A DNA stretch of 64,000 nt from Marinobacterium ramblicola (GCF_019084545.1 NZ_JAHREP010000023.1:1-64000), one strand, 5' to 3'; shown: positions 1-11,087, numbered from the stretch's first letter. Translations and numbers: made by a program. The notes: a model not told the origin generated them from the letters alone.

Positions 1-3000
1 CGCTGCCCCAGGGCGTTGGTGACCTGGATGCGGCGACCGAACACGTCGTAGGCATGGGTGGTGCTGTTGCCTTCGCCATCCACCTTCTGCACCAGGTTGC
101 CGACGCTGTCGTAGAAGCTGTACTGGCCGTTGCCCAGCGCATCGATCTCGGCGGTGCGGTTACCCAGACGGTCGTAGCGGTAGGTGGTGGTGTTGGCAAG
201 CTGATCGGTCTCGGTCAGTTGCAGGCCAAGGGCGTTCCAGCTGCGGCTGGTGGTGCCGCCGTTGGCGTCGGTCTGTTGGGTGACGTTGTCCAGTACGTCG
301 TATTCGGTGCGGGTCACCGCGCGGGCACTGGTGCCGTCGCTCTGGGTGGTCTCGGCGGCAAAGCGCGCCACCTCACGGTTGCGGCCATCGAAGACGGAGA
401 AGGTGGTGATCGGGGTGCCGCTACGGTCGAGGCCGTAGTTCTCGGTGACCAGGGCGTTGCCGTTGCCATCGACGCCGAACTCACGCCACAGACCGGTCTG
501 TGCGTTGGTGGCGATCTGCGCATCCAGGGCGTTGTACCGGTTCTCGGTGAAGTAGCCGGTATCGCTGCCGTCCATGGCCAGACTGTCGCCCAGGTTACCG
601 GTGGCGGTGCCGGCCAGGGCCAGGTCGCCGAGGATGTCGCCGACCGGACCGCTGTAGAGGCCAGCGTCGACACTGATCAGGTTGTTGGCGTCGAGGGTAA
701 GGGTGCCGTCGACCTCGCTGGCCTCGACCGCAACGGAACGGCCGGTGGTGAGGGTGCTCGCCTCGGCAGTATCGGCCCTGAGCCAGTCGACGATCACCTC
801 GTCGCCGTTGGCATCGGTGTAGTAGAGCTTGAGGTCGTACTCGCCGGCCGGCAGCTGTGCCAGGGTGGTGGAGTAGGTATCGCCTGCGGCGCTCAGTACG
901 ATGTCGTTGGTGAAGTCGGTGCCGCTGCCGGCGTCACGCCAGGCCAGGTGAAGATCGCCAGCCATATTGGCGCTCTCGGCGGTACTCAGGGTGGTTGCGA
1001 TATCGATATCGAAGCCGAGGCTGGTCACCGTCGGCGGCGTGGTGCTGTTATCGGTATCGAACAGTTCGGTCGAGGTGACAGTGGTGCTGTGCTCATCGGC
1101 AAAGGCGGTGCCGTAGAACGCACTGTAGTCGACGCTGCCGACCTCGGTGAGGTTGGCATCAACCAGCAGGCGATCACCGGACTCGCCGCTGCGGCTGGTG
1201 TCTACCCGCTGGCCATCGACGATCACCACCTGATCGTCACCGACAGCGGGAATGGTCCAGCTCACACCCTGCCGGGTGGTGACCGCGCCGTTGCCGACGA
1301 CGATCTCGAAGGTATCGAGCACGGTGTCGTCGTTTTCACCGACGCCGGTCAGGGTGACGCTGTAGGTGCCCGCTTCCAGCGGGCTACTATCGCTGCCGAA
1401 CGCCAGGCTGTAGGTGCTGTATCCCAGCCCGCTGTCCACGCCTTCGACACTGGCGTTACCGCTGGTGCCGTCGGCAATATCGGTGCGCTGCCAGGAGGCG
1501 GACAGGGTCAACAGGTCCGCGGCGATATCGCTGGGCAGGGTGCTGTCCAGCGCGAGCTTGTAGAAGGTATCGCTGCCGCTGATCACGGTGGATTCGTTGA
1601 TGGTGGTGCTGATACCGGTGTGGCCGCCCTGGGCTTCAAAGGGGGTTTCGGTGCTGGTGTAGGTGCTGCCGACGGCATCCGCCCAGCTCACCCGGTACAC
1701 CAGCTCCTGCGGGTTGTTGATGCCGTTGAGCGTCGCGGTATAGACGCCGTTGCCCTGGTCCACAAAGTCGACCGCGCTATTGGTGGCGCCGGGCATGCCG
1801 AACAGCAGTTGGGGGGTAGCCGTGCCGGGTTCGAACTCGGCGGTAACCGTCAGGCTGTTGGGGCCGGTCTGGGTCACGGCCACATCCAGCAACCTCGGCG
1901 GAAGGGTGACGACCTGCTCACCGCTCCAGGTCAGGCTGCCGGCGGCATCCTGCGTGACCACGCGGTAGTAGAGGCTGTCACCGGCGTTGAGGTTGTCGGT
2001 GGGCAGGGTGACCGACCCGCTGTCACTGAACCAGGTGCCCTGTACGCTGCTCTGGTTGGCGTAAGCGTTGATATCGGTATGGCTGAGGCTGTCATAGACC
2101 ACATAGGACTGCACATTGGCATCGGTCGGCAGATCCCAGCCGATGGTCAGCCCGCCGTCGCCCAGGCCTAGGCTAAGGTTGCTCGCCGGTGCAGGGACGC
2201 TGTCCAGCTGCCCGGTGAACGCGAGGATCTGGTTGCCCGCCACATCGTACTCGTACACGGTACCGCTGCCATCGGGACCGATGGACTTGGTGACGTTGCC
2301 CGATGCATCGTAGCTGAACTGCTGGATGAAGCCGTCTTCGTCCACCGCTCGGGTGCGATTGCCGTTGGCGTCGTAGCCGAACTGCTGGATCAGGTCGTCG
2401 GCGCTGCCCTCGCCCATCAGTTCGGTCTGGTTGGCCAGGCGGTTGAGCGCGTCATAGATGCGATTGAGCTGCTGGTCGTTGACATTGCTGCCGACCAGTG
2501 CGGCAAAGTTGGTGGTGCCGTCCAGAGTGGACAGATCGATACCGGCATCGACGGTATTGAAGTGGCGTTTCGCCAGCGTCTGGTTGCCGTTGGCATCGTA
2601 GCCGAAGCGGCTGACCACACGGTTGCCGTCGATCACCGCCACCTGGCGATTGAGGGCATCGTAGTAGCTGTATTCGGTAAACTCCTGAACGGAACCGGCG
2701 GCCAGGGTCTTGCTCAGCTGGTTGCCGACGCCATCGTAGGTGTAGCGGGTAATCACCCGCTCCTGCACGGTGCTCAGCGTCGATGGATCGAACACCTCGA
2801 CGAACGGAGATTGCTCTTCGATCAGGCGGCTGGCGGCATCGTAGAGGCGACTGGTCTGGTAGACGTCGCCGGCGGGCGGGGTCGGCAGGCTATCGGTTGT
2901 CAGACCGCCTGTATCGAGTCGCTGAGTATAGACACGCTGTTCCAACAGGTTGTCCTGCGTATCGTAGTCGAACTCGGTGAGGTAACCCTCCGGGTCCACC

Positions 3001-6000
3001 TGCGCGATAAGCCGGTCTTTGGCGTCGTAGTAGGCGACCGTACGATTACCGTTGCGATCGATGGTTTCGATCCGGTTGCCGAAGGCGTCATAGACAAACC
3101 GCTCCTCCGGTGTGACCAGCGCGGTCGTATAGGTGGGGCTGCCCGACTCGATGTTGGCCAGGGTGGTGATCTCTACCTGCGGATAGACGATACGGGTGAC
3201 TCTGCCCCCAAGATCGTATTCGCGGTTGGTAACACGTGCCTCTCCTGCCGGAGCACCGGGGCGCACAAACGGATCGTGAGCACCGGCAGCAAGGCGTGTC
3301 ATGTACCGGGTTTCACTGACCTGCTCGCCGGCGGCGTTATAGCCCCATTCACGGAGGGCATTATCGCCGTTGATCTCGGCCACCAGACGGTCATTGCTGT
3401 CGAAGTAGCGGGTGGTCAGGTTACCGGCCGCATCGACGGTCTGGATCTCGTTTCCGGCCGCATCGTAGCTGTGGCTCAGGGTGGGACGACGGGTTTCGAA
3501 GCCGCCATCGAGGGTGTAGAGGGTGACCTCCGGCAGGATCTCCTGCACCACACGGTTGTTGTTGTCGAATACGAACTCGGTGGTGTAGCCGTTGGCGTCA
3601 GTAACAGCGATCTGGTTGCCCACCGCATCGTAGGCGTAGAGAGTGTCGTTACCCAGGGCGTCGACCGTGCGCACCACCCGGTTGTTCAGGTCGTACTCGG
3701 TCCAGGTCAGGTTGTCGTTGGCGTCGGTCTGGGCGATGACGTTACCGGCCAGGTCGTAGCTCAGTGTCTGTACCAGATTGAGTCCGGCCGGATCGAACAC
3801 CTCACGCACCAGGCGGTTGTTGAGGTCATACTCGTAAACGGTCTGGCGGACGGCGTTCGGGTCGCTGGGGTTGGTCAGCGTTTCACTGAGTTTGTTGTTG
3901 GCGCCATCGTAGGTGAAGGTGGTAACGGTGCCGTCCACATCGGTGAACTGCACCAGACGGTTGTCCAGGTCGTACTGGTAGAACAGATCTCGTGGTGAAG
4001 CGCTATTGGCGAACTGCGTCTCCTGCAGCAAGTTACCTGCGGCATCATAGATGTAGTTCGTTGTGCTGCCGTCGGATTCGATCCGCTGGGCCACACGGCT
4101 GTTGCCGTCGTATATCGTAGTGAAGCTGCGGTCGGCCGCGGATGTCGGCGGGACAGGCGCGGTCAGGTCGCCCACCGGCCCGCTGTAGCGGGTCATGTAG
4201 ATCGTTTCGCCGGTGCGGTTGCCGGCGGAGTCGTAGCTGAAGCCGTTGATATAACCTTCGGCATCGTGGATCGCCACCAGGTTGTTGGCGCCGTCGAAGT
4301 AGTAACGTGCCACCCGGCCCAGGGCGTCGGTAACCTTGATGCGGTTGCCAAGGCTGTCATAGGCAAATTCGGTACGGTTGCCTTCGCCGTCGATCTCGGC
4401 GCTGACCCGATTGTTCAGGTCGTACTCCATGCGGGTGACACGCTCATCGGCGGTACCGGCCGCCAGACGCTGCACGGTCTGGTTACCCATCGCATCGTAC
4501 TCGAACTCGGTACGTACACCGTAGGGATCGATATTCGCAGTGAGTCGGCCGTTGCCGTCGTACTCGAAGCTTCGATCGATCCAGATCTGAGTGACGCCAT
4601 CGTCGCTTTGCAGGATCGATTCGGCTATGCGCAGACCGGTTTCGTCATAGGCGTTACGGCTGATCCCGCCCTCGGGTGTGACGGTTTCCAGCAGGCGGTT
4701 GGCCAGGTCGTAACTGTAGGTGGTGGTGCGCGGTGCCGTATTGGCCGCTTCGGTCATGCTGGTACGGTTACCGACCGCATCGTAGGTGTAGGCGGTGACA
4801 TTGCCTTCGCCATCGGTGAGGCTGAGCATGCGGTCGGCGGCATCGTAGACAAAGCTGTTGCTCTGCGGGAAGGCTCGAGCCGCCTTGTCGGCGTCGTAAC
4901 CGGCATCGCCGGCCTGTGGCAGATAGAGGCCGTGGGTAACAAGCAGCTGATTGCCGAAGGCATCGTAATCGATCCGGGTGCTGAACCCTTCCGGATCGGT
5001 AACCAGCGTCTGGCGATCGAGCAGGTCATAGCCGTAGGTCGTGGTACGGCTATCGCTGCCATCACCGAACGACTGGGTGGTGCTGATGATATTGCCGCGC
5101 AAGTCATAGCTGTTGGTGGTCAGCACATCGCCCGCGGACAGACTGCTGATCAGACGTCCGATGGCGTCGAAGGTGTTGGTTTGAACGCCGCCGTTGGCGT
5201 CGACGATCTCGGTCTGGTTGCCCAGCACGTCGTAGGTGTAGTGGGTGACGCCGCCCATCGGGTCGGTCACCTGAACCAGGCGGTTGTCCAGATCGTACAG
5301 GTAGAGGCTGTGCCGCTCCTGTCCGGGCAGCCCCACGGCCTGGATCGTTTCGACCTTGTTACCGACACCGTCGTAGCGGTACTCGGTGCGTACGCCTTCG
5401 CCATCGGTACCGGCGATCAGGCGGTTGTCGCGGTCGAACTCGAAGGTGTTGGTGCGCTGCTCCGGCAGGCCCGGTGCCAGAGTCAGGCTGACACGGTTAC
5501 CGGCGCCGTCGTAGGTGGATTCGGTGCGCTCGCCTTCACCGTTGACCTCGGCGATGCGGCGATTGTTGCGGTCGTATTCGAAGGTCTCGGTGCGCTCTTC
5601 TGGCAGGCCGAGGGCATCGGTGCGGCTGACCAGGTTGCCGTTGCCGTCGTAGGTCAGGGTGCTGGTGATACCGATGGCGTTGGTCTGGCTGACCACACGG
5701 TTATTACCGTCGTAGACATAGCTGCTCAAACGCTCGTCGGTGGTACCCAGCGCTTCGCGGCGCTCGACCACATTGCCGTTGCCATCCAGCGTCAGTTGGG
5801 TCACCGTGCCGAGCGCATCGATACTTTGCACCAGGCGGTCGGCGGCGTCATATACGTATTCGCTACGGCGCTGATCGTCCGTGCCGGCCGCCTCGATCAT
5901 GGCGGTACGGTTACCGCGCGCGTCGTACTCGAAGTCGGTGTGCACACCCAAGGGGCTGGTCTCGCGCACCAAGCGGTTGACGGCATCGTAGGCCATGGTG

Positions 6001-9000
6001 TCGGTTCGGCCGGTGTCGCCGACGAGCGGTGCGGGTGCGCCGTCGAGGGGAAGTGCGACCCGTTCGTCGTATTGGGTACGGCTGATGCGATTGCCGACCG
6101 CATCGTAGCGGTACTCGGTCAGATAGCCTTCCGCTGTGACCATAGCCACCTGGCGATTCACGTCGTCATAGTAGCTGTGGGTGATGGCCAGATCGGTACC
6201 GGCCAGGTCGCGGAACTGGCGGGTTTCCAGGCGGTTGCCTACCGCGTCGTAAACGAATTCGGTGCGATAGCCTTCACCGTCGATCCGCGCGGTAACGCGG
6301 TTGAGGCGGTCATATTCGAAGGCGGTGGTCTGATCTTCTGCACTGGTTACTGGTGTCGGCACTACGGCCGGATCGAGCGGCAGTGCCAGCGCCTGCATAT
6401 GCAGGGTTTGGCTGACCACATTGCCGTTATTGTCATACACGAAGCTGGTGGCATAGCCTTCTGCATCCACCGACAGGGTGACTTCGTTGTTGGCGTTGTA
6501 GTAGGTGGTGCCACTGTTGCCACGGGCATCGGTGACCTGGACCCGGTTGCCGTTGCCGTCGTAGGCGTAAACAACCGTATTGCCTTCCGGGTCATCGATC
6601 TGCACGACGCGATTATCGGCATCGTAGGTATAGATCGTGGTGTTGCCGTTGGCGTCGGTGACCGCCGTACGGTTGTGGTTGGCGTCGTAAACGAAGCCGG
6701 TGGTGTTACCCTCGGCATCGGTCTGGCTGATCAGACGGTCATCCAGGTCGTAGACGAAGGTATCGGTAGCAGCATCGGCGGTATTGGCCGCATGGGTGAT
6801 GCTGGTGCGGTTACCGACCCGATCAAAGCCGAAGTGGGTTTCGACACCGTTTGCGGCGACCTGACGGATCAGACGATCATTGTCGTCGTAGACAAACTGG
6901 GTAACCCGGCCCAGCGCATCGGTCTGGCTCAGGCGGTTGCCCACGGCATCGTAGGCGAATTCGGTAACCTGCCCTTCCGCATCAGTAACCCGGATCACGC
7001 GATCAACGGCATCGAACTCGGTGATCGTGGTGTGGCCGTTGGCATCGGTGGTTTCGGTACGATTGTAGACCCGGTCATAGCCGTGTTCGGTGATACCACC
7101 CTCGGCATCGGTCACCCGGCGCAGGTTGTTCTCGGCATCGTAGTCGAACAGGGTGATCTCTTCGTCGGCCGTACCGGCCGCAGTGCGCTGCTCGATCCGG
7201 TTGCCGCGCACATCATAAGAGAAGGTGGTAACCCGCCCTTCGGCATCGGTGGTGGCAATGCGGCGATTACCGGGGTCGTAATCGAAACGCGTCACGCCAC
7301 CACGGGCGTCGATCAGACTGATGCGATTGCCGACACCGTCGTATTCGAAACGGGTCTCGAAACTCAGCGGATCGATGAGCTTGACGTTGCGATTGAGGGC
7401 GTCGTAGACGTACTGGGTGTCGTTTCCACGTCCGTCGGTGACACGCAGACGGTTACCCACGGCATCGTATTCGAAGCTCTGGGTATGGCCTTCCGGATCG
7501 GTCTGGGCAACAACACGGTTGTTCAGATCGTAAACAAAGGTACTGGTGCGGGCATCGCCCGTGCCGAATGCGCGGGTTTCACTCAACAGGTTGCCGAAAT
7601 CGTCGTAGTCTCGATGCGTCACCACACCCAACGGATCTGTGGTGTCCGTCAGCCGATCGACACTGTCATAGGCGAACTGGGTTACCCGTCCCTCGGCGTC
7701 GGTCTGTGAGGTGCGGTTGCCGTTACCGTCGTAGCGGAACCCGGTCACTTGGCCAGCAGCATCGGTTCGCGTGGTCAGACGATTCAATGCGTCATAGGCA
7801 AAGTCGGTGGTGCGCCCCAGGTGATCGGTACGGGTGATCTGGTTACCCACGCGGTCGTAGGCAAAGTGCTGGGTATAGAGCTCACGCAGAGCGGTCTGGT
7901 CGGCGGCGCTGAGGTCTGCCACCAGCGCGGCATACCCCAGGTCCTGGCGCAGGGCTTGATACAGGGCCGCGTCACTCTCGGCCAGGGCGTTGCCTACGCC
8001 GTCGGTCTGGGCGATCAGCTGGTTGAATTCGTCGTAGGTAAAGCGGGTTGTCTGCGCTTCGCTGACATCGGATACCGTCACATGGCCATTGCTGTCGGCA
8101 GTGGCCTCCACACCGATCATCACGGCGGTGCGGTTGTGGCGGCTGTCGTATTCGAAGACGGTTTTGATGCCGTTGGCATCTTCGACCATGACCAGTTTGT
8201 CGTCACGATCAAAGGTGAATTTAGTGCTGTGGCCGTTCTCGTCGATCGTCTCGATCTCGTTGCCGTTACCGTCGTAGCGGTGCTCGACGGTGTAGCGCAC
8301 CGGCTGCCCGGAGATCGGATCGATCACCTCCGGCAGAATCTCCCTGATCAGGCGATTGTTGCCGTCGTATTCGAATTCGGTGGTATGGCCGTTGGCATCG
8401 ATAACCGCAACTCGATTACCCGGCGCATCGTAGGCGTATTGGGTAACGTTACCCTCCGCATCGGTCTGGGTAACCAGTTGATTTTCTTCGTCGTAGCTGA
8501 ACTGGAGAATCTGGCGCTTCGCCGAGGGCAGTTGCAGACCGGCGATGATGTTGACCTGGTTGTTGTTGGCGTCGTATTCGATACGCGTAACATGGCCGTT
8601 CGGATCCGTTTGCTGACGGATCAGGTTGTTCTGCGTGTAAATGATGTCAGTGGTGAAACCGCGATTGTTGGTCGTGCTGATCCGGTTACCTTCAGCGTCA
8701 TATCTGAAAGTTGAACTGTAGTGCACCGGGCTGCCGTTCTGGTCGGCCACTTCGGCACTGATCACCTCGACCAGCTCGCGTCGGGTGTTGAAGGTGTATT
8801 CGGTGCGGCGCCCCTCGGCATCGACGATGGCGGTACGATTGCCGGTGACGTCGTATTCGAACTGGGTAGTACGGTCCTGCAGCGGATCGGTCGCCGACGG
8901 ATCGATGGTCGCGATCAGGTTGTTGTTCAGATCGTAGATGCGCGTAATGGTGTGGCCGTTGGCGTCGGTAACACTGGTGCGGTTACCCACGGCATCGTAG

Positions 9001-11087
9001 GTGTTGACGGTGGTATGGCCCTCAGGGTCTGTCACGGTCAACAAGCGATTGTCGGCATCGTAGGTGAACAGGGTGACGCCGCCGTTGGCATCGGTGAAGC
9101 GGGTCAGGTTACCGAAGTGATCGTAGTCGCTGAACGCCTGGTAACCTTCGGCGTCGGTGGTGCTGATATTGTTACCGAAACCATCGTAGGCGTAGGTGGT
9201 CACCTGCTGTTTCGCCGGATCGACCAGGTCGTTGGCGTCGAGAAACACGATGCGCTTGGTCTGGTTGCCGAAGCTGTCATACTCGTAGCGGGTAATATCA
9301 CCGCCCGGATCACGACGCTCGATCACGTTCTGGTTCGCGTCGTATGCGAAGTAGGTGGTGTGCAGATCAAGAATTGCCTGGGCATCGGCGGCACTCAGAT
9401 CCGCCACCAGCGCGGCATAACCAAGCTCGATGCGCTTACCCTGATAAAAAGCATCGTCGCTTGTTACCAGCGCATTTCCCATCGCCGAGGTAGTAGAGGC
9501 AACCTTGTTAAATGCGGTGTAGGTAAAGGTGATCTCGTTGTCGGCATTATCGATACGCTTGAGCAGGTTGCCCCGGTCGTCGTATTCGAAATGAGTGGTA
9601 TAGGCTTCGAGAATGAAATCGATCTCGGACTGCGTGAGACTGGACACCAGTTTGCCGTTACCTGCCCCATCGACGATCCCCAGTTCGGCACGCAGGGTGC
9701 GGAAGTAGTCGCTATCGCTGTTCGCCGCTGCCCAGCCATTGCTGTCGGTCACGCTGATCAGGTTGTCCTGATCGTCGTAGGCATAACCGGTATGGAAGCC
9801 CTGCTGATCGACAACCTCGGTGATGTAGCCGTCGTCCCGGTAGGTGTAGGTCAGCGCGTGGGCTTGGCGGATACTGTCGACCTGTGACTGAAATCCGGGG
9901 TCGGTCGCTGCCAGGTTCGCGTCGTAGGTGGCGTAGTAGCCGTTTGCGGTACGCCACTCCACATATTGCTGGTCGTTGGAGTAGGCACGGTTATTACCCA
10001 GCGCATCGACGACCGTGGTGCTACCGCCGAGAAAGAACTTGTCTTCGCTTGTAGTGCCATCAGAGGTCGTTGCACCGTCGCCATGCTTAAAGTGCCCTTT
10101 ACCGTTGCTGGTCGTATGACCCACACCATTGCTGGTGGTCGATGGATTCACCAGCTCGAAATCATAATCAAAGGTCGTGATCCCGCCGGCGGCATCGGTA
10201 ATCGAGGTAACGACCTGCGCCGTCGCCTGATTGTTGCCTCGCCAATTGACCGTGTCGTAGGTGAAGGTCAGCTCGCGGTTGTCGTAGGTTTCCAGTTGAC
10301 CATCAACCACCTGCTCGTTAGGCAGAACGATACGCTCGAGGAAGCCGTTATTGGTATAGAAGTACTGGGTGCTATGACCGTAGCGATCGATCACTTCAGA
10401 CAGCAAGCCGCTGTCATAGTGGTATTCGACCAGCACACCTTCGTTCTCATCCGTGACCTGGAACAGCTGACCGCTCTGATAGATGTAATTGAGCACATGC
10501 CCCTGGTCATCCAGCACCTGAATCAGCCGGTCTGATTCGTAGACGTAATCGACTGTCACGCCATTGGTGTCTTCCAACTGGAGCAGATGACCCTGGCTGT
10601 CGAATTTCAGCACCGTCTGGTCCGAGCGGGTCAGGATATACGACGGCTCGTCGGTACCGTTGGTACCCAAATCTTCGATGGTTTCAAAAGCACCAGCCCC
10701 GTCAGTAGAGACATACAGACCGGTAGCGCTGTCAAATTGGTAATCGTAGAAGGTACCGTCGCCGTACTCGACCTCAAAGTATTGCGTACCGCCATCGTTG
10801 CGCACATTGAGCCTGACCGTAGTGGAAAAGGTCCAGCGGGCATCCTCATGCTGATGCGCATCGCTGGCACGACCGCGCACGTTGTAGGTTCGCGTCAGAA
10901 AGTAATCATCGCCGAGACTCGGCAGGAACACATCCTGCTGCTGAATGACCAAGTTGCCGTTGGAGACGTTAACGAACGGTTGCTCACCGTGCCCCGGTTC
11001 GTTATTCGACGTGCGATCGTTTCGATCCAGCAGCGCCAGTGAAGTGTTCTGAAGTCCGGTTTCGTGTCCACTCACAATAACCGTCAT
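1..11087 (-). CDS. Giant RHS/YD-repeat protein, N-terminal 3,695 residues (C-terminus outside window)
   Basis: Reading right to left, one frame stays open from the ATG at 11087 to the left edge, and the last readable codons (YDVFGRRIQVTNALGQ) are in the same frame as the start. Dozens of YD repeats of the type YDxxGNxxxxxDxxG fill residues ~150-2950 and resume after ~3500. Residues ~2960-3490 instead look like fibronectin-III and other beta-sandwich domains (for example SNLSLGLGDGGLTIGWDLP). Three related helical inserts interrupt the YD array near residues 450, 535 and 1035. An ATG lies 6 nt upstream (11093), but AGGAG is 8 nt from the 11087 ATG, so I chose that one (MTVIVSGHETG). No signal peptide is visible. 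RHS proteins form a beta-cage that often carries a C-terminal toxin or effector; that end is not visible, so the function is unknown. Confidence 0.9.
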   Translation of the reverse strand, partial: MTVIVSGHETGLQNTSLALLDRNDRTSNNEPGHGEQPFVNVSNGNLVIQQQDVFLPSLGDDYFLTRTYNVRGRASDAHQHEDARWTFSTTVRLNVRNDGGTQYFEVEYGDGTFYDYQFDSATGLYVSTDGAGAFETIEDLGTNGTDEPSYILTRSDQTVLKFDSQGHLLQLEDTNGVTVDYVYESDRLIQVLDDQGHVLNYIYQSGQLFQVTDENEGVLVEYHYDSGLLSEVIDRYGHSTQYFYTNNGFLERIVLPNEQVVDGQLETYDNRELTFTYDTVNWRGNNQATAQVVTSITDAAGGITTFDYDFELVNPSTTSNGVGHTTSNGKGHFKHGDGATTSDGTTSEDKFFLGGSTTVVDALGNNRAYSNDQQYVEWRTANGYYATYDANLAATDPGFQSQVDSIRQAHALTYTYRDDGYITEVVDQQGFHTGYAYDDQDNLISVTDSNGWAAANSDSDYFRTLRAELGIVDGAGNGKLVSSLTQSEIDFILEAYTTHFEYDDRGNLLKRIDNADNEITFTYTAFNKVASTTSAMGNALVTSDDAFYQGKRIELGYAALVADLSAADAQAILDLHTTYFAYDANQNVIERRDPGGDITRYEYDSFGNQTKRIVFLDANDLVDPAKQQVTTYAYDGFGNNISTTDAEGYQAFSDYDHFGNLTRFTDANGGVTLFTYDADNRLLTVTDPEGHTTVNTYDAVGNRTSVTDANGHTITRIYDLNNNLIATIDPSATDPLQDRTTQFEYDVTGNRTAIVDAEGRRTEYTFNTRRELVEVISAEVADQNGSPVHYSSTFRYDAEGNRISTTNNRGFTTDIIYTQNNLIRQQTDPNGHVTRIEYDANNNQVNIIAGLQLPSAKRQILQFSYDEENQLVTQTDAEGNVTQYAYDAPGNRVAVIDANGHTTEFEYDGNNRLIREILPEVIDPISGQPVRYTVEHRYDGNGNEIETIDENGHSTKFTFDRDDKLVMVEDANGIKTVFEYDSRHNRTAVMIGVEATADSNGHVTVSDVSEAQTTRFTYDEFNQLIAQTDGVGNALAESDAALYQALRQDLGYAALVADLSAADQTALRELYTQHFAYDRVGNQITRTDHLGRTTDFAYDALNRLTTRTDAAGQVTGFRYDGNGNRTSQTDAEGRVTQFAYDSVDRLTDTTDPLGVVTHRDYDDFGNLLSETRAFGTGDARTSTFVYDLNNRVVAQTDPEGHTQSFEYDAVGNRLRVTDGRGNDTQYVYDALNRNVKLIDPLSFETRFEYDGVGNRISLIDARGGVTRFDYDPGNRRIATTDAEGRVTTFSYDVRGNRIEQRTAAGTADEEITLFDYDAENNLRRVTDAEGGITEHGYDRVYNRTETTDANGHTTITEFDAVDRVIRVTDAEGQVTEFAYDAVGNRLSQTDALGRVTQFVYDDNDRLIRQVAANGVETHFGFDRVGNRTSITHAANTADAATDTFVYDLDDRLISQTDAEGNTTGFVYDANHNRTAVTDANGNTTIYTYDADNRVVQIDDPEGNTVVYAYDGNGNRVQVTDARGNSGTTYYNANNEVTLSVDAEGYATSFVYDNNGNVVSQTLHMQALALPLDPAVVPTPVTSAEDQTTAFEYDRLNRVTARIDGEGYRTEFVYDAVGNRLETRQFRDLAGTDLAITHSYYDDVNRQVAMVTAEGYLTEYRYDAVGNRISRTQYDERVALPLDGAPAPLVGDTGRTDTMAYDAVNRLVRETSPLGVHTDFEYDARGNRTAMIEAAGTDDQRRSEYVYDAADRLVQSIDALGTVTQLTLDGNGNVVERREALGTTDERLSSYVYDGNNRVVSQTNAIGITSTLTYDGNGNLVSRTDALGLPEERTETFEYDRNNRRIAEVNGEGERTESTYDGAGNRVSLTLAPGLPEQRTNTFEFDRDNRLIAGTDGEGVRTEYRYDGVGNKVETIQAVGLPGQERHSLYLYDLDNRLVQVTDPMGGVTHYTYDVLGNQTEIVDANGGVQTNTFDAIGRLISSLSAGDVLTTNSYDLRGNIISTTQSFGDGSDSRTTTYGYDLLDRQTLVTDPEGFSTRIDYDAFGNQLLVTHGLYLPQAGDAGYDADKAARAFPQSNSFVYDAADRMLSLTDGEGNVTAYTYDAVGNRTSMTEAANTAPRTTTYSYDLANRLLETVTPEGGISRNAYDETGLRIAESILQSDDGVTQIWIDRSFEYDGNGRLTANIDPYGVRTEFEYDAMGNQTVQRLAAGTADERVTRMEYDLNNRVSAEIDGEGNRTEFAYDSLGNRIKVTDALGRVARYYFDGANNLVAIHDAEGYINGFSYDSAGNRTGETIYMTRYSGPVGDLTAPVPPTSAADRSFTTIYDGNSRVAQRIESDGSTTNYIYDAAGNLLQETQFANSASPRDLFYQYDLDNRLVQFTDVDGTVTTFTYDGANNKLSETLTNPSDPNAVRQTVYEYDLNNRLVREVFDPAGLNLVQTLSYDLAGNVIAQTDANDNLTWTEYDLNNRVVRTVDALGNDTLYAYDAVGNQIAVTDANGYTTEFVFDNNNRVVQEILPEVTLYTLDGGFETRRPTLSHSYDAAGNEIQTVDAAGNLTTRYFDSNDRLVAEINGDNALREWGYNAAGEQVSETRYMTRLAAGAHDPFVRPGAPAGEARVTNREYDLGGRVTRIVYPQVEITTLANIESGSPTYTTALVTPEERFVYDAFGNRIETIDRNGNRTVAYYDAKDRLIAQVDPEGYLTEFDYDTQDNLLEQRVYTQRLDTGGLTTDSLPTPPAGDVYQTSRLYDAASRLIEEQSPFVEVFDPSTLSTVQERVITRYTYDGVGNQLSKTLAAGSVQEFTEYSYYDALNRQVAVIDGNRVVSRFGYDANGNQTLAKRHFNTVDAGIDLSTLDGTTNFAALVGSNVNDQQLNRIYDALNRLANQTELMGEGSADDLIQQFGYDANGNRTRAVDEDGFIQQFSYDASGNVTKSIGPDGSGTVYEYDVAGNQILAFTGQLDSVPAPASNLSLGLGDGGLTIGWDLPTDANVQSYVVYDSLSHTDINAYANQSSVQGTWFSDSGSVTLPTDNLNAGDSLYYRVVTQDAAGSLTWSGEQVVTLPPRLLDVAVTQTGPNSLTVTAEFEPGTATPQLLFGMPGATNSAVDFVDQGNGVYTATLNGINNPQELVYRVSWADAVGSTYTSTETPFEAQGGHTGISTTINESTVISGSDTFYKLALDSTLPSDIAADLLTLSASWQRTDIADGTSGNASVEGVDSGLGYSTYSLAFGSDSSPLEAGTYSVTLTGVGENDDTVLDTFEIVVGNGAVTTRQGVSWTIPAVGDDQVVIVDGQRVDTSRSGESGDRLLVDANLTEVGSVDYSAFYGTAFADEHSTTVTSTELFDTDNSTTPPTVTSLGFDIDIATTLSTAESANMAGDLHLAWRDAGSGTDFTNDIVLSAAGDTYSTTLAQLPAGEYDLKLYYTDANGDEVIVDWLRADTAEASTLTTGRSVAVEASEVDGTLTLDANNLISVDAGLYSGPVGDILGDLALAGTATGNLGDSLAMDGSDTGYFTENRYNALDAQIATNAQTGLWREFGVDGNGNALVTENYGLDRSGTPITTFSVFDGRNREVARFAAETTQSDGTSARAVTRTEYDVLDNVTQQTDANGGTTSRSWNALGLQLTETDQLANTTTYRYDRLGNRTAEIDALGNGQYSFYDSVGNLVQKVDGEGNSTTHAYDVFGRRIQVTNALGQ

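Noticed and set aside
54-10535. Very long plus-strand reading frames (705, 478, 1147, 321, 388 codons) opposite the RHS gene
   Set aside because: They are Val/Gly/Ala-rich, have no recognisable domain and mirror the biased codons of the YD repeats on the other strand.
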